Assembly: GCA_963847345.1 (NCBI GenBank)
Contig: CAWJZU010000011.1
Location: 1-64,000, forward strand
DNA length: 64,000 bases
Direction of reading: 5' to 3'
Origin: DATARH01 sp963847345
GTDB lineage: Bacteria > Pseudomonadota > Alphaproteobacteria > ATCC43930 > CGMCC-115725
Part shown: positions 55,230 to 64,000 of the stretch, in pieces
Layout: each line of letters begins with the position of its first letter
Position numbering within the stretch: the stretch's first letter is position 1
Made by a program: the position numbers and the translations under genes
Notes under the pieces: generated by a model
What the model saw: only the letters and a program-made list of their open reading frames with translations
What the model was told of the DNA's origin: nothing
Database searches by the model: none

Positions 55230-55275
55230 GGACCGCCGGCCTCTGGCCGGCATGCCGGCCAGAGGCCGGCGGTCC
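55230..55275. repeat. Perfect 46-base palindrome (GGACCGC...GCGGTCC)
   Basis: Bases 55230-55275 equal their own reverse complement throughout: GGACCGCCGGCCTCTGGCCG, GCATGC at the centre, then the mirror. The same element, partly decayed, lies inside cobN (36292-36334), and a relative inside cobQ (39633-39680). Placed right after the lyase stop it could act as a terminator, and it lies upstream of the MFS gene. Confidence 0.9.
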
Positions 55276-55359
55276 ATATACGCGCAGCATGCCGGCGGGA
55301 ATACGAGCGTTGCGGCGCCGGCGGTGGCGGCCGATGCTGCACCGCACTATCTGAGCCGC

Positions 55360-56817
55360 ATGCGCGCTTCGCCGCCCACTCCAGTCATTCCAGACCTCGC
55401 CGAAGACGGACTTCCGGTCCCGCAGCGCTATTGGAGCATGCTGACCTTGATGGTCGGCCTCGCGATGTCGGTGCTCGATACCGCGATCGTCAACGTTGCG
55501 CTCCCGGTCATCGCGAAAGACCTGCACGCAGACGCGGCTGATGCAATCTGGGTGGTCAACGCCTATCAGCTTGCGGTGCTGGTTTCGCTGCTGCCCTTCG
55601 CCTCGCTTGGCGACATTTTCGGATATCGCCGCGTCTACCGCTTCGGCCTGGTGCTCTATACAGCGGCCACCTTTATCAGCGCGACGGCGGGTTCACTGGA
55701 CATGCTGATCCTAGGCCGCGGCCTGCAGGGGCTCGGGGCCGCGGGCCTGATGAGCGTCAACACCGCGCTGGTCCGCTATACCTATCCGCGCCGCCAGCTC
55801 GGGCGCGCGATCGGGATGGTGTCGCTGGTCGTCTCGGTATCGGCCGCCTCCGGCCCGAGCATCGCCGGCGCGATCCTGGCGTTTGCCCCATGGCCGTTTC
55901 TATTCGCGGTCAACGTGCCTATCGGCGTCGTGACCTTCATCCTGGCGATGCGACTGCTGCCGGCCACGAAACCGAGCGAGCATCGCTTCGACGTTTGGAG
56001 CGCGGTGCTGTGCGCGCTGATGTTCATGTGTCTGATTGGCGGCATCACCGGGCTCGGACACGGTCAGTCGGCGCTGCCGCTGGCTGGCGAATTCGCGGGG
56101 GCGCTCGCGACCGGCTATCTGCTGGTGCGGCGACAGCTCAACCAGCCGATGCCGCTCTTGCCGGTCGACCTGTTCCGGCGCCCGATCTTCGCGCTATCGG
56201 TCACGACCTCGGTGTGCAGCTTTATCGCGCAGGGCATCGCGTTCGTGTCGCTGCCGTTCTATTTCCACGACGTGCTCGGGGCTTCCGCCGTCACGACCGG
56301 GCTGATGATGACGCCGTGGGCCGTGATGACGGCGATCATGGCGCCGATCGCCGGCACGCTGGCCGACCGCTACCCGGCCGGCATTCTCGGCGGTATTGGC
56401 TTGTCGATCCTGGCCGGCGGCTTCGTGCTGCTGGCGCTGCTGCCGGCCGAGCCGGCGATCGCGGACGTTCTGTGGCGCGTCGCGGTCTGCGGTCTCGGGT
56501 TTGGCTTCTTCCAGTCGCCGAACAACCGGGCAATCGTGACAAGCGCCCCCCGCGAACGCAGCGGCGGCGCCGGCGCGATCCAGGGCACGTCGCGGCTGCT
56601 CGGGCAGTCGATCGGCGCGGCGCTTGTCGCGCTGGTCTTTGGTGCTTCCGGCGGCACGCACGGCGCCACCGCCGCAATCCTCGTCGCGGCCGGCTTCGCC
56701 GCCGCCGGCGTGTTGGCAAGTCTCAGCCGGCTTTCGAATGCTGTACGCCGCCCGCGGATGTCCGCCGTAGTGCGCACGTTGCCCGAAGGGACTCCTGCGA
56801 GCGGACCCGCTGAGTGA
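55360..56817 (+). CDS. MFS multidrug exporter, DHA2 family (14 TM)
   Basis: 485 residues with about 14 hydrophobic segments. AMSVLDTAIVNVALPVIAKD is the DHA2 motif of helix 1, LPFASLGDIFGYRRVYRFGL the GxxxD(R/K)xGxxR loop, and LGRGLQGLGAAGLMSVNTAL helix 4; GQSIGAALVALVFG is near the end. It would export drugs or metabolites using the proton gradient. ATG 55360 is preferred since the frame upstream is read from the palindrome. It converges with the 2-oxoglutarate oxygenase gene. Confidence 0.88.
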   Translation: MRASPPTPVIPDLAEDGLPVPQRYWSMLTLMVGLAMSVLDTAIVNVALPVIAKDLHADAADAIWVVNAYQLAVLVSLLPFASLGDIFGYRRVYRFGLVLYTAATFISATAGSLDMLILGRGLQGLGAAGLMSVNTALVRYTYPRRQLGRAIGMVSLVVSVSAASGPSIAGAILAFAPWPFLFAVNVPIGVVTFILAMRLLPATKPSEHRFDVWSAVLCALMFMCLIGGITGLGHGQSALPLAGEFAGALATGYLLVRRQLNQPMPLLPVDLFRRPIFALSVTTSVCSFIAQGIAFVSLPFYFHDVLGASAVTTGLMMTPWAVMTAIMAPIAGTLADRYPAGILGGIGLSILAGGFVLLALLPAEPAIADVLWRVAVCGLGFGFFQSPNNRAIVTSAPRERSGGAGAIQGTSRLLGQSIGAALVALVFGASGGTHGATAAILVAAGFAAAGVLASLSRLSNAVRRPRMSAVVRTLPEGTPASGPAE

Positions 56818-56826
56818 GCTGCAAAA

Positions 56827-57855
56827 TCAGCCGGCGTATTCCGCGTCGCCGGCCGCTTGGCGGTGGGCGAAATTCAGCGTCAACAGCCGCGCGGAAAACG
56901 CGCCGTAGGTGGTCGGCTCGTAGCGCGGTGGATTGTCGGGTCCGATGCAGGTCGGGACGCAGGCGATCTCGGAATCGTGGTTCGGTCCAAGAAAGAACGG
57001 GATCGCGTAACGCGAGCACTCGTTGCGGTTGATGACGCGATGCGGCGTCGGCTTGAAGCGGTCGTTCGAATAGCGCCCGAGCATCGCCCCCGTATTGACG
57101 ACGAAGGTTCCCGGCACGGCGGGCGGGCGGATCCATTCGCCTTCGGCGGTGCGCACTTCAAGACCGGGCAGCGCCGATTGGGCGAGAAACGTGATGAAAT
57201 TATTGTCGGTATGCGGCGCGAAACCGAATTCGTTGTCGCCGGGATCGGGCTGCGGCGGATAGTGGATCAGCCGCAATGTGCAATGCGGCTCGGCGAAGGC
57301 GGCGGCGAAGTAATCCTCCGCCAGATCGAGCGCGGCGGCGAAGACCGGCACGAGACGCCGCGTCATCGCTTCCATCGTGCTGAAATAGGCGACCATCGCC
57401 GCGCGGAACTCCGGCATGTTCTCCGGCCAGCGGTTCAGCCCGATCAGCTTCTTGTTGCTGACGATGTCAGGGTGATCGGCGGCGCGGTCGCGCGTGATGT
57501 AAAACGATTCGCTGAAATTCGGCCTGGTGTTGCGGTTTACCGGCGAGTGCCGCACGATCTGCCCGCCGAACGGCAAATAGCCGATGTTGTACTGCCCGAT
57601 CTTCAGCGCGAGTTTGCGCTCGGTCGGGAGGGCGAAGAAGCGCGCCGCCTGCGAAAACGTGTTTTCGACGAGTTGCGGCGCGATGCCATGATTGGCGACC
57701 ACGAGGAACCCGGTGTCCTCGCAGGTCCGCGCCACCGCGTGGGCGAGTGCGGCGCAGGCGCCGCGCTTCCCTTCAAGCACCGGCCCAATATCGAGGACCG
57801 GTATCCGGCTGTCATCCGCGCCGGCGCCGCGCACCGCTTCGGCTGTGTCGCTCAT
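56827..57855 (-). CDS. 2-oxoglutarate/Fe(II) oxygenase, isopenicillin-N-synthase-like
   Basis: 342 residues. N-terminal DIOX_N part: IPVLDIGPVLEGK, GFLVVANHGIAPQLVENTFS. Catalytic part: FGFAPHTDNNFITFLAQSAL (His-x-Asp), KPTPHRVINRNECSRYAIPF (distal His, then Arg-x-Ser-like for 2-oxoglutarate). The family hydroxylates or desaturates small molecules, or makes ethylene. ATG 57855 is preceded by GGGAG. The tail EPTTYGAFSARLLTLNFAHR is as in the YxxW/YxP family end. Confidence 0.88.
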   Translation of the reverse strand: MSDTAEAVRGAGADDSRIPVLDIGPVLEGKRGACAALAHAVARTCEDTGFLVVANHGIAPQLVENTFSQAARFFALPTERKLALKIGQYNIGYLPFGGQIVRHSPVNRNTRPNFSESFYITRDRAADHPDIVSNKKLIGLNRWPENMPEFRAAMVAYFSTMEAMTRRLVPVFAAALDLAEDYFAAAFAEPHCTLRLIHYPPQPDPGDNEFGFAPHTDNNFITFLAQSALPGLEVRTAEGEWIRPPAVPGTFVVNTGAMLGRYSNDRFKPTPHRVINRNECSRYAIPFFLGPNHDSEIACVPTCIGPDNPPRYEPTTYGAFSARLLTLNFAHRQAAGDAEYAG

Positions 57856-57898
57856 TGCCGCTCCCTCTGAGTTGCAGCGGGTCATAGCCGATCAGAGA

Positions 57899-58474
57899 TT
57901 ACGCCGGGCGCTCGCCCTCGTCCTGAGCCGCGGCCCAGGCGGCTTGCGCCTCGGCGCGGGCGGCCTCTTCCTCTTCCTCGATCTGCCGGGTCGGGTCGAT
58001 GCCAGCAGCCTGCATGCGCGCGCCTTCCTCGGACTGCGCGACATTGGCCGTCACCGTAATGCCGACCTCGGGATGCAGCATGACGCGGACTCGATGCATG
58101 CCGATTGTCTTGATCGGCCGGTCGAGCACGATCTGCGTTTTGCCCACCGTGTAGCCGGAAGCAGTGATCGCCTCGGCGATGTCGCGCACCGCGACCGAGC
58201 CGTAAAGCTGGCCGCTTTCGCCGGCCTGGCGGATCACGACGACCGTGAGGCCTTCCATTGTTTCGGCGATTACCGTGGCGTCGGATTTGCGCTGCAGATT
58301 GTTGGCTTCGAGCTGCGCCCGCTGCGTCTCGAAATAGGCCATGTTCTCCTTTGTCGCGCGCATCGCCTTTTTTTGCGGCAACAGGTAATTGCGCGCGTAA
58401 CCCGGCTTCACTTTGACGACCTGCCCCATTTGGCCGAGCTTTTCGACGCGTTCGAGCAGAATGAGATCAACCAT
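57899..58474 (-). CDS. rplI: 50S ribosomal protein L9
   Basis: 191 residues: MVDLILLERVEKLGQMGQVV, KVKPGYARNYLLPQKKAMRA, the long connecting helix and the C-terminal GQLYGSVAVRDIAEAI / MHPEVGITVTANVA lobe. The Glu/Ala-rich tail (EEEEAARAEAQAAWAAAQDE) is longer than in E. coli, normal for alphaproteobacteria. It is the last gene of the rpsF-rpsR-DUF2232-rplI operon; its start overlaps the end of the preceding gene by eight bases. Confidence 0.97.
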   Translation of the reverse strand: MVDLILLERVEKLGQMGQVVKVKPGYARNYLLPQKKAMRATKENMAYFETQRAQLEANNLQRKSDATVIAETMEGLTVVVIRQAGESGQLYGSVAVRDIAEAITASGYTVGKTQIVLDRPIKTIGMHRVRVMLHPEVGITVTANVAQSEEGARMQAAGIDPTRQIEEEEEAARAEAQAAWAAAQDEGERPA

Positions 58475-59403
58475 CGATATTTACTCCTTGCGGGGCGAGG
58501 CGGCGGCGAAGCCCGAGCCAGATATCGAGCAGACCCAAGATCGCCACCACCAGAAGCGGCCAGCCGAACAGGGCCGCCGTCATATAGAAACAGACCAGCA
58601 CCATCGTCGGATGCGACAGGCGTCGCGCCGCCGCATGCAGCACACCGAGCCCGCCGAGGCAGAACGCGACCGACAGCGCGATCATCGCGTTGATGCCGAT
58701 GAAACGCGCCGCGCCGCCAAAGACGACGGCCGCTGCCGTGACTCCGAGCGCGATGTGCAGCCAGATCGGCAGCTCGAGCGCGACCAGGCTTGGCGACGGA
58801 CGCCAATTCGCGGAAAACCGGGCGAGCACGCCCTGCGCCAACGCCGCGTTGATGACCGCCGTTACCATCCACGATGCCGCGACGATTCCCGGGATGATCG
58901 AGGCGAGGGTGGAGGCGACCTCGTCGCGGTTCGGCAGCTCGGTGCCGTAGACGCGATCGAGAACCACGGCGAGCACGCCGCGCAGCGACTGGTGCATCGC
59001 CTCCGGACCGCCCAGCAACAGTATCGCCGCGCCAATCCCGGCCAGCGCGTAGCCGGTCAGCCACGCCGTCAACAGGCCTGGCGGATACCACGCATAGGTG
59101 CCGCCGGGGCGAGGGCGGGCCAGCAGCGCCTGCCGCACCAGCAGCATTACCGGCACGGCGTTGAGGGCCGCGAACAGCGCCGCGCCGAGCAGATCGCTGA
59201 CGGCCAGAAGGACCAGCGAGCCGGTGACGCCGGCGGCAACAGCCGCGCCGCACTCCGAGCCATAGCCCCGCTGCAAAGAGCGGCAGCTGCGTCAGATAAA
59301 CCAGGATAAGCGCGCCGGGCGTGCCGAGCATAACGCCGACATACATCAGCCCGGCCGCAAGACCGAATACGGCACCCACCGCCGGAGAAAGGCGGCCCAT
59401 CAT
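58467..59403 (-). CDS. DUF2232 polytopic membrane protein, frame-interrupted
   Basis: About 311 residues with 8 or so hydrophobic segments: FGLAAGLMYVGVMLGTPGAL, LLAVSDLLGAALFAALNAVP, SLVALELPIWLHIALGVTAA, MTAALFGWPLLVVAILGLLD. The gene sits between rpsR and rplI, the usual place of DUF2232 in alphaproteobacteria. The frame shifts once near 59270 (LWLGVRR on one side, GYGSECGAAVAAGVTGSLV on the other). Function unknown; a link to ribosome or membrane biogenesis is only guessed from context. Confidence 0.82.
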
Positions 59404-59460
59404 CCGCTCCGCCCCTGTGGTTTGTCGCCCTGAGGGCCGCCGGACCGGGTCGCCGCCAGC

Positions 59461-59748
59461 CTACTTCACCATATAGGGGAGCAGACCGAGATAGCGCGCC
59501 CGCTTGATCGCCCGGGCCAGCTCGCGCTGCCGCTGCGTCGAGACCGCCGTGATGCGGCTCGGCACGATCTTGCCGCGCTCGGAGACGAAGCGCTGCAGCA
59601 GGCGAATGTCCTTATAGTCGATCTTCGGTGCGTTCGGCCCCGAGAACGGGCAGGATTTGCGCCGCCGGAAAAACGGCCGGCGGGCAAATGCGCCGCCGCC
59701 AGCCCCGCCGCCGCCGCGCCCCGGGCCCGATCCTGTTGCACTTTCCAT
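59461..59748 (-). CDS. rpsR: 30S ribosomal protein S18
   Basis: 95 residues with a Gly-rich N-terminal extension (GSGPGRGGGGAGGGAFARRP) ahead of the conserved CPFSGPNAPKIDYKDIRLLQ, RFVSERGKIVPSRITAVSTQ, RQRELARAIKRARYLGLLPY. It binds S6 on the small subunit platform. It starts directly after the rpsF stop. Confidence 0.98.
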   Translation of the reverse strand: MESATGSGPGRGGGGAGGGAFARRPFFRRRKSCPFSGPNAPKIDYKDIRLLQRFVSERGKIVPSRITAVSTQRQRELARAIKRARYLGLLPYMVK

Positions 59749-60216
59749 TTACGCCTCCACCCCTTCCGGCGCCACTGTCGCCGGAGCGGGAATCTCGGCC
59801 CGCGGCCGCTCACCGCCGCGGTCACCCCCGTCGCGACCCTCGCGCGGCTCGCCATAGCGGTCGCGGTCGCGGCGCGGCCGGTCCTCGCGGCTGCCGCGGC
59901 TCTGCATGATCGCCGACGGGCCCTCGTCGAACTTGTCGACGCGCAGCGTCAGATAGCGCAGCACATCCTCACTGATCCGCATCGTCCGCTCGAGCTCGGC
60001 GATCGCCGGGGCAGGCGCCTCGATGTTGAACAGGACATAATGGCCTTTGCGATTCTTGTTCATCCGATAGGTGAGATTGCGCAGGCCCCAGTATTCGCGC
60101 TTTTTCACCTCGCCGCCCTGCTCGGCGATCAACTGCGTAAAGCTGTCGGCGAGCTGATCGACCTGGGCACCGGAAATATCCTGGCGGGCGATGAACACAT
60201 TCTCGTAAAGCGGCAT
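59749..60216 (-). CDS. rpsF: 30S ribosomal protein S6
   Basis: 155 residues: MPLYENVFIARQDISGAQVD, EYWGLRNLTYRMNKNRKGHY, VLFNIEAPAPAIAELERTMR, ISEDVLRYLTLRVDKFDEGP. The C-terminal tail is long, Arg/Asp/Gly-rich (SREDRPRRDRDRYGEPRE), typical of alphaproteobacterial S6. It heads the operon. Confidence 0.97.
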   Translation of the reverse strand: MPLYENVFIARQDISGAQVDQLADSFTQLIAEQGGEVKKREYWGLRNLTYRMNKNRKGHYVLFNIEAPAPAIAELERTMRISEDVLRYLTLRVDKFDEGPSAIMQSRGSREDRPRRDRDRYGEPREGRDGGDRGGERPRAEIPAPATVAPEGVEA

Positions 60217-60357
60217 CTACCTCGATCCCTTGTGGCTGTCGTGACCCGGAGCGCAAGCGCCGAATGGGTCGAGCCGGCTCTCCCGGGAGGGCCGGCAAGG
60301 GGAGCGCTGGAATATAGCGGAAAAGCGTCAGGGGGCAAGGCGAAAGCACGGATACGC

Positions 60358-60438
60358 CATCCCGGCAAAGGCGGGATCATCGTTCGCGCGCTCGTGCCCT
60401 TGATCGGTGAATCCCGCCCTTTGCCGGGAGGGCAGGGA
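60358..60438. repeat. Inverted repeat CCCGGCAAAGGCGGGAT / ATCCCGCC(C)TTTGCCGGG
   Basis: Arms at about 60361-60378 and 60410-60430 pair with one extra base in the right arm. The element fills the gap between grxD and rpsF (both minus strand) and probably ends the grxD transcript or stabilises its 3' end. Confidence 0.7.
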
Positions 60439-60451
60439 GCGGGATGAATGA

Positions 60452-60784
60452 TCAGGCGCGGACCGGGACGCCCTTTTCCTCGAACAGCTGCTTCAATTCG
60501 CCGGTCTCGAACATCTCGCGGATGATGTCGCAGCCGCCGATGAACTCGCCCTTGACATAGAGCTGCGGGATCGTCGGCCAGCTCGAATATTCCTTGATGC
60601 CCTGGCGCACCGACGGGTCGGACAGGACATCGATGCCTTTGAACTTGATCCCCATATGGCTGAGGATCTGCACCACCGCCGCCGAGAAGCCGCATTGCGG
60701 AAACACCGGGGTGCCTTTCATAAACAGCACGACCGGGGCCTCGGTCACCTGTTGGCGGATGCGGTCTTGTACGGTGGCGTCCAT
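60452..60784 (-). CDS. grxD: Monothiol glutaredoxin (Grx4 type)
   Basis: 110 residues: VVLFMKGTPVFPQCGFSAAV carries the CGFS active site, then YSSWPTIPQLYVKGEFIGGC and DIIREMFETGELKQLF. Monothiol CGFS glutaredoxins bind a 2Fe-2S cluster with glutathione and pass it on, often as a heterodimer with BolA. The bolA gene lies 67 bases upstream on the same strand, supporting such a pair. ATG 60784 chosen by family length. Confidence 0.96.
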   Translation of the reverse strand: MDATVQDRIRQQVTEAPVVLFMKGTPVFPQCGFSAAVVQILSHMGIKFKGIDVLSDPSVRQGIKEYSSWPTIPQLYVKGEFIGGCDIIREMFETGELKQLFEEKGVPVRA

Positions 60785-60851
60785 CTGTCGGTCCTCTGTG
60801 CGGGGCATGCGGCCCGTGCCGCAGCGCTGTAGTGGTCGTCCTGGTGAAAAA

Positions 60852-61088
60852 TCAATCCTGCGGCGCGCTCGTCTGCAACGCCAGCGCGTGCAGCTGGCCG
60901 CCCATGCGGGTCCCGAGCGCCTGGTATACGAGCTGATGCTGCTGCACCCGGCTCTTGCCGTGAAACGCGCTGGAGACGACATGCGCCGCGTAGTGATCGC
61001 CGTCGCCGCGCAGATCCTCGATCGTGACCTGAGCGTCCGGCAGAGCCGTCCGGATCAGTCGCTCGATTTCCGCCGCATCCATCGCCAT
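60852..61088 (-). CDS. bolA: BolA family protein
   Basis: 78 residues: DAAEIERLIRTALPDAQVTI, EDLRGDGDHYAAHVVSSAFH, GKSRVQQHQLVYQALGTRMG, GQLHALALQT. The conserved His in the RVQQHQ and LHALAL segments are the likely cluster ligands. Of the BolA groups this short form with Asp-Gly-Asp-His is the one (IbaG/BolA-like) that pairs with CGFS glutaredoxin. Either of three clustered Met codons (61091, 61088, 61082) could be the start. It lies between purL and grxD, the usual alphaproteobacterial order. Confidence 0.94.
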   Translation of the reverse strand: MAMDAAEIERLIRTALPDAQVTIEDLRGDGDHYAAHVVSSAFHGKSRVQQHQLVYQALGTRMGGQLHALALQTSAPQD

Positions 61089-61116
61089 CACCCGCTCCCG
61101 ATCGACCTTGGTGCAG

Positions 61117-63377
<2,261 letters not shown>

Positions 63378-63494
63378 CCGGAAGAGGCCTCATACGCAAC
63401 CGTCATCATGAGTTGTCGCGCCTTCAATTCGAATTTTATGCGCGCTCCTTCCGTGCAGCTTCATTCATTGAACGGGCTGTTTGGTTTGCGGATC

Positions 63495-63752
63495 TTATCG
63501 ATACATTGCCTGATCGCCCGGTGCTGCTGCCCATGGGGAGCAAACCGGAGTCGTCTTCAAGTCCTGGAATTCACAGCGCGAGAGCGAACCGGTAAAAGTA
63601 TCCAATAGCCAAACACTTTTAGGGTCAGCTGGAACCGTTACGACCGAATACCGGGCACCATTAGGCGAGATATCCGATGAAGCGTGAACAAAGCCGCCGT
63701 GCAAGAACCAGGGAATCATAAATACTAGTACGCCCAATTTGATCAATGTCAT
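63495..63752 (-). CDS. Small exported hypothetical protein
   Basis: 85 residues with a signal peptide (LIKLGVLVFMIPWFLHGGFV, cut after HAS). The mature part reads SVVTVPADPKSVWLLDTFTG, then two Cys (SRCEF, TPVCSPW) that could form a disulfide in the periplasm. The ATG overlaps the purQ-stub stop (ATGA) and the end lies 118 bases before purL. AT-richer than its neighbours. Family not recognised. Confidence 0.55.
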   Translation of the reverse strand: MTLIKLGVLVFMIPWFLHGGFVHASSDISPNGARYSVVTVPADPKSVWLLDTFTGSLSRCEFQDLKTTPVCSPWAAAPGDQAMYR

Positions 63753-63859
63753 CGCAGCGCGCCCGCCAAGCCCTCGAAAAAGGCGCTGCCGTCAGTGCCG
63801 CCCAGTAACGGGTCGGTCGCGTTCTCGGGGTGCGGGATAAGACCCAACACAGTTCGCAT
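63749..63859 (-). pseudogene. purQ: purQ 3' stub (C-terminal 34 codons)
   Basis: The translation gives VLGLIPHPENATDPLLGGTD, then SAFFEGLAGALR and a TGA, which is the end of PurQ with its catalytic His-Pro-Glu. Upstream of Val the similarity stops within a few bases of 63851 and another gene begins in its place. Since purQ normally precedes purL, this is the expected position, but the first 190 residues are missing from the window. Confidence 0.75.
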
Positions 63860-63864
63860 CGCTC

Positions 63865-64000
63865 TCAATGTGCGGGCGGCAGGTATCGAATTGCGGCCAA
63901 GATCACGCCGGTCAGCGCCAAAACCAGCGCACCCAGGCGGATTACGACCCGATCGATTTCGGCCTTCAGACGCAACTCCAACTCGGCGATGTCGGCCTTC
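63865..64000 (-). CDS. Partial coiled-coil membrane protein (DUF1640/CCDC90-like C-terminus)
   Basis: Runs in from the right edge: KADIAELELRLKAEIDRVVI (heptads), RLGALVLALTGVILAAIRYL (membrane helix), then a stop at 63865-63867. This repeats the usual end of DUF1640-like proteins, whose N-terminal half is also a coiled coil. Its end abuts the purQ stub by six bases, marking a join between unrelated sequences. The N-terminus lies beyond the window. Confidence 0.6.
   Translation of the reverse strand, partial: KADIAELELRLKAEIDRVVIRLGALVLALTGVILAAIRYLPPAH

Overview
The window looks like a chromosome segment of a GC-rich alphaproteobacterium, probably Rhodospirillales-like. The reasons are an rpsF-rpsR-DUF2232-rplI operon, a glyQ/glyS two-subunit glycyl-tRNA synthetase, DUF1178, DUF2007, a long-form RibA, a B12 locus of aerobic type built around CobN, and several families of GC-rich palindromic repeats between genes. 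The species is not identified.

Layout. Bases 1-8967 form an AT-richer accessory island on the 3' side of a tRNA-Val gene. It holds a small glycosyltransferase/membrane-protein cassette (222-3085) and one very large interrupted gene (3598-8967). That gene encodes an XRE helix-turn-helix, a PD-(D/E)XK-like nuclease and a P-loop (STAND-like) NTPase with a long C-terminal region, which is the layout of an antiphage defence protein. Bases 10016-31936 are ordinary chromosome: tRNA-Val, ribA, an LVIVD-repeat protein, an RND efflux pair, tRNA-Pro beside an HNH-endonuclease remnant, ispB, methyltransferases, an S49 peptidase, glyQS, ppdK, and an FAD/Fe-S dehydrogenase of YdiJ type.

Bases 32045-48612 are a cobalamin locus behind a B12 riboswitch: cobP, cobW, cobN, a nitroreductase-like gene, cobO, cobQ, (cobD on the other strand), cbiX, an uncharacterised gene, cobH, cobL, cobI, a cbiG-cobJ fusion and cobM. 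Stops and starts overlap at most joins, so the set is probably co-transcribed and repressed by adenosylcobalamin. cobG, cobF, cobK, cobB and cobST are not in the window. Bases 48609-57855 carry a glycosyltransferase with a VTT membrane protein, a molybdopterin oxidoreductase, an enoyl-CoA hydratase/MaoC/CoA-ester lyase set, an MFS exporter and a 2-oxoglutarate oxygenase. Bases 57899-63377 run leftward: purL, bolA, grxD, then rpsF-rpsR-DUF2232-rplI. At the right edge purQ survives only as a 3' stub fused to unrelated sequence.

Caution. Many reading frames are broken by single-base shifts while the protein sequence stays conserved on both sides. This affects housekeeping genes (glyS, ppdK, purL, cobD) as well as the island. 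Some breaks are therefore probably assembly or sequencing errors, although the density in 3598-8967 (about 14 in 5.4 kb) is much higher than in intact neighbours such as cobN or the RND permease. For frameshifted genes the coordinates give the whole span of homology, not one open frame.
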